45,483 nucleotides of DNA, taken from assembly GCA_903772945.1 (NCBI GenBank), contig CAICTM010000852.1, positions 1-45,483 of the forward strand, written 5' to 3'. The notes below the pieces were generated by a model that saw nothing but the letters and a program-made list of their open reading frames with translations, was not told the origin of the DNA and made no database searches. This document shows positions 32,083-40,888 of the stretch, piece after piece. The translations under genes were made by a program, and so were the position numbers. Each line of letters starts with the position of its first letter. The stretch's first letter is position 1. Origin of the DNA: Seminavis robusta (Eukaryota > Bacillariophyta > Bacillariophyceae > Naviculales > Naviculaceae).

Positions 32083-33332
32083 AGTCTCCTTATGGTCGGC
32101 TCCCTGTTAACTCATACTCTCCGTTCTGTAGAATCTATTCATTCCCTGTCTGGGAAGGTGGGCGTTATTTATAGTAAACTGGAATTAAATGCAATCCAAT
32201 TCAATTCAATCTGATCGGATCTAATCCAATAGAAAAATTGCAGCCCAAAACAAATATTCGCTTTTTCACAGACACTTTTACAAAAAACGCTATCAAATAC
32301 AATGCAGGGCAATCAGCAAGTTTGCTCATCCCCATAGCTGCGTCAAACTCCCGAACTGTTGGATGTGCAGGTCAGAAAGTTTCGGCGCATGAAACTTAGG
32401 CACATGACTTTAACGGGGTCAATGCCAACGGATGCAATAACTGCTGGTCAGTTGCGTCTTTGAGTTGCCTTTGTGCCGTCTTTGTTGTGTCTTTGGCTGG
32501 ACCTGGCGATCGAACCATCAAACCTAGCGGTACAGAGTACCGTACTACAGACTAGAGAGAGCGAGAAGCTCTTTTTGGCTCGATCTCGACGCAACAGCCC
32601 TCAACTCGCCGCAACCACGAACAGACACGCAACCAGGCATCAAATTTGCCGGGTCAAGAAGTAGCTAGTAGCTAGCTAGAGTACTTGCTTGAATGCCTTA
32701 TTTCATTACCACTCCTTTCTGAGAAGCTCATAATAAGGGCAATGGTGCAGTGGCTGCAAGTTGAGCCTGTTGTTACTGAATTGGATATTGGATCATCAAT
32801 AAGCAACACATCCGAGTGCCACCGGTACAAGTTGTACTGCCCACACTGGTTCAGAAAGACGAGCACTGATGACTCAAGAAACGAACCTAATATGGTTGGA
32901 AGCCTCACCTTTTAAAAGGACTGATGGCTGGGACGGGCGGGCAGCATGCAGCCAGGCAACCAGACAACCACCAAACTGTGTCTGTGCAGGGCCATCACGG
33001 TCGGTATCCAGTTGAGTAGTACCAGGTCCTGTACCGGTACAACCTGTCCGGAGCCGACTGGAATTGCCCAGCGAGAACCATTGTCAAAAGATCTGCAATC
33101 AAATGATACTCAATCAAGGGTCGGGCGGGCGCCTTTGCTTGCCTGTGGATCTGGCGCACTTCTTGCATTTGACCTTTTAAAATGAATCGAGAAAGTGACG
33201 AACGCTAACGGCTAAGCCAAATACAGCCAACAAAGAGATGAGGCCAAGGGCGTCCTGGATTCAGTGGCATCGTGGTAGAAAGAAACTTTTGCAAGGACGA
33301 ATATCTAAGTACATTTAGCAGGCAAGGAAACC
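32083..33332. other. Intergenic
   Basis: 1.25 kb without a gene I can support. The left part holds the second ATTGGATT-type flank. Short ORFs (for example 32685-32915) have no recognisable features. Confidence 0.45.
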
Positions 33333-34316
33333 TCAAACAACCTCTGGGATGCTCTTTGTTTCAGCCGCTGTGGTTGGAGGCGCCATTTCAGCCATGGTTT
33401 CTCCCTTCCTTGGTAACCACCGCCACTGTTTCTGGGATGACTGCTGCTTTGGGCACCGCTGCACCTCCCCGCCACCCAAAACGGAAGCCACGTCGCAGGT
33501 CGCCTTTCGGATATCGGGCTGTTTTCCCATGTACGAGACGACGTCCTTGGTGGACCCGAACTCTCGGAGCACAAACGATCGCCCAACCTTTAGCAATTTG
33601 AACATCCTCTTGTCGGGAGCAAGGAAGGGTTCATGGCCGGACAGGTCGGTTCGCGGATGTGCCAAGATTTTGTAGAGAGCCACTGTCTCGTCGTTGACCT
33701 TTTCAGGCTCGAAGTACTGCTTGGCTTCCAAGCGATACTCGGCTGTGGCTTTGTTCATCATGACGCGTGGAAAAGAGGAAGTTTCCTTGGGCCGGCCTCT
33801 GGTAATCCATTTTTCACGGCAATGGGTCTTCCAGTGCTTGACGATTTGGCTTGCGAGCTTGTCGGCTTCTTGGGTCCTCCCCAACCCGTTCAGGGCCACA
33901 TTGAGATGACACATCGCGGTGAAGTTCATGGGATCTTCCTTGAGTAGGGCTCGTGCCTTGGTTTCTGCCTCGGTGTTCTGACTGCGACGCAACAGATCGG
34001 TGATAGAGTTCTCCGTTGCCATTATACTCCCCACCTTCTGAAACACCTGTCGGGCGGCCAGCCCAGCGGCGGCGTTTTGAAAGTCCCGATATTCGGCAAG
34101 TTCAAACATGGACTTACAGATATAGCACTGAACAATCTCCCTAGGTTCTCCCCGTGGACAGAGGGGAATGAAATACAGGTGGCAGTAGCGAGTAACGTTG
34201 AAGAGTAGACATACTCCGTTGCAGCCCCTCCTCGGACAACGAGCACCGGATCCGATGACGGCGGTGCTGTCTTTTCGTAAGGATTTTCGGCAAGTGCGTC
34301 CCCAGATGATGATCAT
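33333..34316 (-). CDS. Zinc-ribbon protein with TPR-like helical body
   Basis: Single-exon, 327 aa, ATG at 34316. The N-terminus MIIIWGRTCRKS, followed by a Cys-rich segment, a CHLYFIPLCPRGEP strand and CYICKSMFEL (Cys64, Cys67), matches the short zinc-ribbon family whose members read a MxxxWGxxxxx...C..C...FFIPL.P.G...C..C pattern. The first metal knuckle here is unusual: Cys27, Cys32 and Cys36 (CPRRGCNGVC) instead of a plain C-x2-C. Residues about 95-170 are helical and TPR-like (TEAETKARALLKEDPMNF, LNVALNGLGRTQEADKLA). From residue 170 there is a basic RGRPKETSS region and a Lys/Pro-rich C-terminus. No TM helix is seen. The function is unknown; protein-protein contact is likely. Confidence 0.7.
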   Translation of the reverse strand: MIIIWGRTCRKSLRKDSTAVIGSGARCPRRGCNGVCLLFNVTRYCHLYFIPLCPRGEPREIVQCYICKSMFELAEYRDFQNAAAGLAARQVFQKVGSIMATENSITDLLRRSQNTEAETKARALLKEDPMNFTAMCHLNVALNGLGRTQEADKLASQIVKHWKTHCREKWITRGRPKETSSFPRVMMNKATAEYRLEAKQYFEPEKVNDETVALYKILAHPRTDLSGHEPFLAPDKRMFKLLKVGRSFVLREFGSTKDVVSYMGKQPDIRKATCDVASVLGGGEVQRCPKQQSSQKQWRWLPRKGETMAEMAPPTTAAETKSIPEVV

Positions 34317-34979
34317 GGTTTCTGGTTGCTGTGTTTCTTGAAAGGGATTACTAGTAGATTGTGTGGAGCAACGACCGAAATGCTTGCTCTGGCTATAGCA
34401 GTCTAGAGTGAAGGGAAAATTTTGTCATGTTGGGGTCGTTCATAGATGAATAATGAGTGCTCTGTGGTCTGTCTTGTGGACAAAATCATACTACTCGTAC
34501 GGTAGCTTTACTAGCTAGCTAGCTAGTAGCTAGTATTGTAGAACCAATAAGAAAAAGCAAAGAGCGCTTCTTTCCTCCACTGCCGTGCATACTGAGTACT
34601 GAGTAGGTAGGTAGGATGGATGCCGTACCGGTACCGGACCCGTACTAGTACCTGAAATACAACGAGAGCTACTAGACCAGCTAGTAGCTAGAGAGAGACG
34701 CAAGGACTTTGTTCTCCCAAAATTCAGCAAGATTCGATTAGATCTACAGAAATCATTCGATTGATCTTCGATCATCCAGGTCCGGAACCAGATTCTTAAG
34801 TAGGGATGTACTAGTGGGGATCGACCCCAGCGAAGAAAAAGTACTGTTTTACTATAGAAAAGAAGGGGTCAGGGAGGGGGACGGAGGTGAGGTAATACGG
34901 TGTAATGGTTGATACGTTGATACTGGTACCCACCTCGGTCCCCCTTTATATTAAGTGCGGGAATACGGTTATTATCTCT
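34317..34979. other. Intergenic
   Basis: No gene supported. A CTAGCTAGCTAGCTAG-type palindromic microsatellite at about 34510-34535 and GTACCGGTACC near 34626-34636 are the only features. Confidence 0.5.
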
Positions 34980-36952
34980 TCAGCTACACCGGCTTGTTGT
35001 GCTAACTGCAAATTGAAGGGCCTCCGGCTGACGTCCACTGGCTACATCGTACTGTAACGGCAACGCAACATGTTCATCGTACACCGTAGCAAAAAAATCT
35101 TCCATCATTGACAAACATGCACCGTCCAGTCGTCTCTTCGTCTGTACTTCATCTTCAGCTGGGCCCACAACGCGCAAGGACTCCTCACTTGTCTCTTAGC
35201 ATTTTCATGTGAAGATTGTCGTGAGGCAACGTTGCACACTTCCCCAGAACTTCAAAACGGGATTTGATTTCCAGATACCGTGACCATGTAGCTGGTGTTA
35301 GTCTAGTTTCTTCCCCAATACATGTGCCGAGTCAAAATCAATGATTTTGATACTGAATGTCCCATTACTTTCCTTCTTCCACATAAAGTTTGACAAGTAG
35401 AGATCCATGTGGATCACCATTTTTTCATGCATGTCACTAACGGCGCGTTCCATTTCAGAAACCAAGGCCTGTCGATTAGTCGCATTGTGTGGGAGACCAA
35501 TGCAGTAGCCCACCAACCTTTGGAACAGAATTGCATCATCTCTGCAAGCTGCATCCTTCAACCGAACCGCAATGGGAAGGCAAGCATATGGGGTATTCGC
35601 AAGTCGCTTGGTTACGCCCAGCATACGAGTAAGAGACTGGCCGACAGAATCTTTTCCACAGCATGAAAAAGTCGCGCATCAACTTAAAGTGGTATTTCTC
35701 TTTGTCCAGCCGCATGGCCATGCCATCAACCCTCACGGGGCTGTTTGTTGCAACATATTGTTCCAATTCATTGCAGTGATTGGACATGGCGATGAGGATT
35801 TTGGCGGTCTTGAGGCGTTCTTCTTCCTCTGACATCCGTAGAAGTGGTGTAACGAAACACAGTGTAGGTAGGCTAGGTTCAAGCATGTACACCGCCGACA
35901 CTTGCATGCTGCCTGTTGTTGCAAAGACAGGAACACAATTCTTTCACGAGGAATTCCAATTGTGGCCATTGCCATGGCTGCATTGGTTGCGTTCGCTATT
36001 CCCTCCCCGTGGCTTGAATCCGGAGACGCTGCTGTGTCCTTGCACTCAAAGATTGATGTAACCATGAAATTGACAGGCAACCCGGTACTCGTAAGCTGAG
36101 CCAAGGGTTCGGTGTGGAAGTAAGCCTCTGGGTAACTCCCGACGGTGGAAATTCCACCAGTAAGGCCAAGATCGGCAAGTGTGCGTCTGCTGCTCTTGTC
36201 TATTCCATCATTGAAGACTCGACTCGCTCAGTACATGTAGACTAGTCACTTGTTTGGGAAACTTTTTGGCAATATAGTCCAAATGGCTGGTCTGCACCGT
36301 TCTCAACAATGGATCCTTGCTGGTTTCCGGTACCGACTTCAAATTGTAAGGTGTTCCATCAACGAGGAAAGATTCCGATAGTTCATTAGAAATGTCTTCC
36401 TCTTCTTTATTGAGAATTGCTTCAGACTTGCTGGTAAAGTGCTCCTTGACATGTTGTGGAACTAAGTGGTCATGGAATATGGGAGGCAAATGTGGCAACT
36501 CCTTGCAGCGTCCGGGAACCACCGGCTGTAAAGGAAGAGGCATTCGCTTGATTAGGCTCTGTGATCTTGTAGCGCTTGGTTTCTTCATCTCGCAATTTTG
36601 GTCGTCTCAGTTTGGAAACTTGCTTCTGGAAAGACCTTCCAAATTTGCTCAGAAACCAGTTGTCATCTTCGTCATTTTCAATCTCTGTACGATGGATGTC
36701 AATCCATTTCCATGCCTCAAGCAGAGTACCCCTCATTGCGGGAGCGAACACGATTTCCTCAGACACCGTTCTCTTATCGTCAAATTGGAAGAAATCCTCC
36801 TTCCCCGCTTCGCGATAAAACGTAATGATGCTGTCAATTTGTAGGTGATCGAACGCTTTCCTCTGGTCCTCGCGCAGTTTCAATACTTTCACAAAGTGCT
36901 TCCACGATTTATCATCAGAGGGATCAGCTTTGCTACCGGTATCTCCACCCAT
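34980..36952 (-). pseudogene. Kinase-like protein pseudogene with several frameshifts
   Basis: The minus-strand frames follow one another as parts of one protein. The ATG at 36952 begins MGGDTGSKADPSDDKSWKHF. The reading then changes frame near 36500-36590, near 36215 (SES to RVFND), near 35930 (IVFLSLQ to CVPVFATTGS), and twice near 35620-35660 (RDFF to HAVEKILS, then to RMLGVTK). The last part (35624-35298) has the protein-kinase-like catalytic loop MVIHMDLYLSNFMW (HxDxxxxN) and IKIIDFDSAH (the metal-binding Asp of the DFG position, here D-F-D). A tail reaches about 34980. Each shift is 1-2 bases with no splice signals nearby, so a decayed copy or sequence error is more likely than introns. 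The family is a diatom kinase-like fold I know only by motif. The N-terminal half is charged and helical. Confidence 0.6.
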
Positions 36953-38140
36953 TCTATGTAGTTGCGGTGCTGTCGTTAAAGCGATATGGCCTACTAGTTA
37001 TAATGCTGCTGGAATGATGTTCGGTGCAAAATGTTCGGTGGTTCGGTGTGTGTTGTTATTGTTGTTGTTGTTTGTTTCGCGCCCAACGTACATAAGGACG
37101 GACGCTCGCGACTACCCCCAACATACATGAGCTGGTGAACAAACGGGGGTTTAGAGTAGGGAAATTAGCTACGGAAGCCAGCCCGGGCCAGGCTTAAGCA
37201 AAGAATACAGTAGTCGAAATCCAGGACTAGGTTCTGTGGGATCAGGGGCAAGAAAGTGAGGACCATTACGGTGAGCTGGTTGGTTTCTCGTACACGCGGA
37301 TCCATTCCCAACAACGCGGTCGTGGAGGCTCCCGGGGCTGTCACGGATCAGCGGGGAAATTTAAAACTCAAGAAGGATTAGTCCAGGCAAGAAGAAGTGC
37401 TTGAACAAGTGGTGCTAGTAGGATACTGGTAGTATAGGTCAACCAAACTCTCTGAGGGCCATGGCTGAGCCTTGAAGTTGTTCTGTTCGTTTCACTAGCA
37501 GTATGCTGGACCAGATCAAATGTAAGGCATACATTATGCCTCAGCCTCCAACGTTGAAACTGTCTGCATACCGGTATTCTGTACTGTACCATTAGAGTGG
37601 CGGTGCGTGACTTTCGCTGTGTCTGTGGGGAATGACAGCGGTACCGTACCGCACGCGACCATCTTCAAGGGCTCCGATCCGGTATCTTACCAAAAGTAAT
37701 TATCTAGAATACATCGTACTGGTAGTATCTTACTACCAAAGGAGGTATAAAACATGAAGAGGAGCCAAGACAGCTTTAAACTTTAGGTAGATGCGGTAAA
37801 ACAAAACCTGTACTGAAATCTATACAGTTCACCATAACTTTAACCCAAGATTTACCGCAGCTACCAGTACGTTTCTCAATAATTGGGTGGAGTCGAGTCT
37901 TATTTGTTTTGATTGTTCCGAGTTCCGAGGTTCCCTGGCTTCATTTGCGCATCCTCGATCCCTTCTGCCAGCGGTACTACATGTAGCTAGTACGCAGCTC
38001 GCCCACAAGGTACCGTACGTCAGGTGGCATTCCAGCCGTGTCCATCTTCGCAATGGCTCGTTTGTTTCCACCCATAATATCATACGGCAGTATCATAGAA
38101 TCCAACCCTCATTCAATCTCATTCGATATCTTTTGTGGCC
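36953..38140. other. Intergenic, divergent
   Basis: Nearly 1.2 kb between divergent genes with no supported gene. TACATGTA at 37978-37985 and a GTACCGTACC-type run near 37640 are seen. The last 200 bases are the likely promoter of the ankyrin gene. Confidence 0.5.
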
Positions 38141-40057
38141 ATGGCGACAACCAACTCATCGTCTCGGCAAGAAGCATTTGTGGCCATGTCGAATAACAAC
38201 GCATCGCTCCAGCCGAAAGCACCCGATGACGATATTTCTTATCGGATGGTGGCCCTTGCGGTAGATGATTATATGTCGGTTTCGGTCCATACTTCGCTGT
38301 TCGACGGTACCGTCATGTCAGAGCCGATGCCCTCGGGTACTACTGCTATGGAGGACGCCTTCGCATCTATCGGTATGGACTCCATGTCGATGTCTCTGAT
38401 GCTGCCAGCAGAAGAAGCAGAAGAAGCATCTGAAAGGAATCCCATTCCAGACGTGGACACCACAGCCTCCACTACTAGAGCAAAGGATATGGATCTTCAC
38501 GACGCCTTGAAGAGCATGGCGTCGGCCAGCGAAGTCAAAGAAATCTTGCAGAGTGCTACAGACAACAACAAGTCCATCACCAAGTCCTGGGATGAAAATA
38601 TGACACCTTTGCATCGGGCCATGAGGATGGCAGCTCCGGATGAAGAAGTTATTTTGTCCATTATTGAGTTTGATCCTGAGGTTATTACCATGCAGGATGA
38701 CGTGGGAAGAACTCCTTGTAAGGTTTGCTTGTCTAGCTACCCAGCTATTCTCTTTTGGTGTTGTGTGAACGCCACTCATCATTGTGTGTCTTTTTGATTT
38801 TTTGTACCGTCAGTGCATTGGAGCATCAAGAACATTGAGAACGGAATCTCCCCCGTAATCGTCCAAGCTCTATTGAAAAATGCCCCGGAGGCGGCAAAGA
38901 TAAGAGATCACGGTGGATGCTTGCCCCTTCATTGCGTGACTACACGAACCTCTTTTCAATCCGTCGAAGATGTTTATAAGAGCTACCCAGAAGCAGTGAC
39001 GGTACTCAACAAATACAGAGAAACTCCGCTTCACAAACTCTGTCAGCATGTAGCCAAAGACGGAATTGTCAAATCACCGGCCGCGGCTCGTCTTTTCAAA
39101 ATGCTGCAAGGGGGCGCGGTTGACAGCGAGGAGATGAACCTCACTGGAGCAAGGCAAACTAGAGATGGGCCGGCAGTAGGGATTGCCCACCACCAAGACC
39201 GCCACGAGGCATCTCCCTGGGAAACACTCATGGACGGGTGTTTGAAGCAATCAAGCGAACTCATGGAAACGTTGGACGTTCTTCAGCACTGGCAAGGCTC
39301 TGGAGACCAGCTATCGCCCGAAAGCTTGAACAAGCTACAAATGCTCAGTGAGAGAATGCGCACCATAAGCAGTACCGTGGACAATCTGGTTCACACCGCC
39401 CAAGAACTTTCTCCCACTACTGTTGCGCGGCTTCCTCCTCTGCATCCTCGAGAGATACAGCCAGCGCCACTGACAACAAGCTCCGCAGGAGACCTGGCCT
39501 CGGAAATGTCATTACCATCTGCGTTCACCCCCTCATTTCGGTTTGACAATCCGCACACTGTCGCAAGCAAGTCCACAGAACACCTCAAAGGAGCCACCAA
39601 CAGCGAGCCACATGAATCACGACCAATGGAGCAGAGGATCCAGGCAGGGCGGTTCAGCCCACCCCCGGAATGCCGCTTTGACCAGTGCCCGGTGCTCCCC
39701 ATTGTTACCCCCACAAAAGTTGGTTCCTCCACAGACGGCAATAGTCCCGCCAAAGCTTCCCCCGTTTTCACTGTCGGAGACACGTGTGTGGGGGAATACC
39801 AGGCAAAGATCAAGGCGGAGCGAGTGTTTTCCAGGAGAATTGAGTTGGTCCTCGAGTTCTACAAGACTGGTGCGGGCGACGGTGCCAAAGTGAAACGAAA
39901 AATAAAGGGCCAGTATGATAGAATCGCAAGATGTGTCCGCGAGTGTTGCAACAATGACGTTCACAAGTATTGCAGCAATCATCCCAAGACGCTTGATCTC
40001 TCTCGCCTGCAGTGTCCCAATGGCCTAAAGCACTTTCACGAGGGAAGAGCTAGCTAG
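38141..40057 (+). CDS. Ankyrin-repeat protein
   Basis: Two exons, 38141-38717 and 38814-40057, give 606 aa. The intron (38718-38813, 96 nt, GTAAGG...TCAG) splits the Leu codon of the conserved TPLHW motif (GRTP + LHWSIKN), which fixes the junction. Residues 155-280 hold three to four ankyrin repeats: MTPLHRAMRMA, GRTPLHWSIKN, GGCLPLHCVTT, ETPLHKLCQHV. Ankyrin repeats bind other proteins. The N-terminal 120 residues are low in order and acidic (MEDAFASIGMDSMSMSLM). A helical region lies near residues 335-410, then a Ser/Pro-rich linker. The last 80 residues are conserved-looking and Cys/His-rich (IARCVRECCNNDVHKYCSNHPKT). The ATG at 38141 is the first in a frame open from a GTG at 38135. No TM helix is seen. 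Similar ankyrin proteins are common in diatoms; no specific pathway can be read. Confidence 0.85.
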
Positions 40058-40481
40058 GCTAGCTCGGCTAGCTAGTAGCACTCATTCCTGGATGGAAACT
40101 ATCTCGGGCAAATGCGCACATCTCCATTACGCGCTCATTCTGCCAGGAGATAGAACTCTTAGATGGTGAATACATAGAAGATACCCGTAGTACTTTTGAG
40201 GAAAGAGGAACTCGGGGATGTTTCAGTTGCCAAAAACGAGGCATCCATTCGAAAACCCAGCTGCATTGATACCAGTAAACCTAGCTAGCTAGAGAATGGT
40301 GTTTGATCCAAGGGAAACACACCAAATCTAACTTTGAGACGCTGCGTGAGGGCGCCTTCGGCTCTTCCACCCTTCAGCGCAGATAGCAGATAGATGCTGT
40401 AAACCGGGACCAATCAGTCAGCAGCCACTTTGTCTCGTTCTATTTTTTTAATTCTATTCGCAGCTGGGTGATTTAGATGTA
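40058..40481. other. Intergenic
   Basis: No gene. GCTAGCTAGGCTAGCTCGGC-type palindromes right after the ankyrin stop (40050-40077) and at 40282-40293 are the only features. Confidence 0.5.
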
Positions 40482-40703
40482 CAGTCAACATTCAGATATA
40501 TATACTGGGGGGGATTCAGGAATTCAGTAAATATAACAGCGAGAATAAATATTGATTTTATCCCTAACCCTAACTATTCCCGTAGAATTGTACGTGCTCT
40601 AGTACTAAAATAGGGTTAGAGTTAAAAATGTGGGAACTGGAGTATTCTTAAATATTATAGAGCGAATAAATACAAGATTATAAATATAAGCGAGCGTTGA
40701 CTG
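40482..40703. mobile_element. Small MITE candidate, TA-flanked, with telomere-like hairpin
   Basis: The stretch begins CAGTCAAC and ends GTTGACTG, each directly flanked by TA (40480-40481 and 40704-40705), as expected of Tc1/mariner-type insertion. The ends share 8 exact bases and weaker AT-rich identity further in. The centre (40560-40625) has CCCTAACCCTAAC facing TAGGGTTAGAG as an inverted pair. At 222 bp it has no coding capacity. The short repeats make this a candidate only. Confidence 0.5.
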
Positions 40704-40888
40704 TATTTTGAAGTCTGGACATAGAACTTACAGAACCTTCTCGTGGAATGTCACTTCCCTTCCATTTAAGTCCGAGGAACTCACCACGGCTCGCATTGAA
40801 TCGCCACTTCTTGGCCTCAGCAAACTTGCTGTAGCGGCGTCCCTCTCACAAATCTGATCTCCTCAAACTGAAACCTAAACCTTCCAAC
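40704..40888. promoter_or_regulatory. Promoter and leader of the LRR gene
   Basis: 185 bases between the MITE candidate and the ATG at 40889. No TATA box or other motif can be named; the MITE candidate thus sits within 190 bases of the start. Confidence 0.3.
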
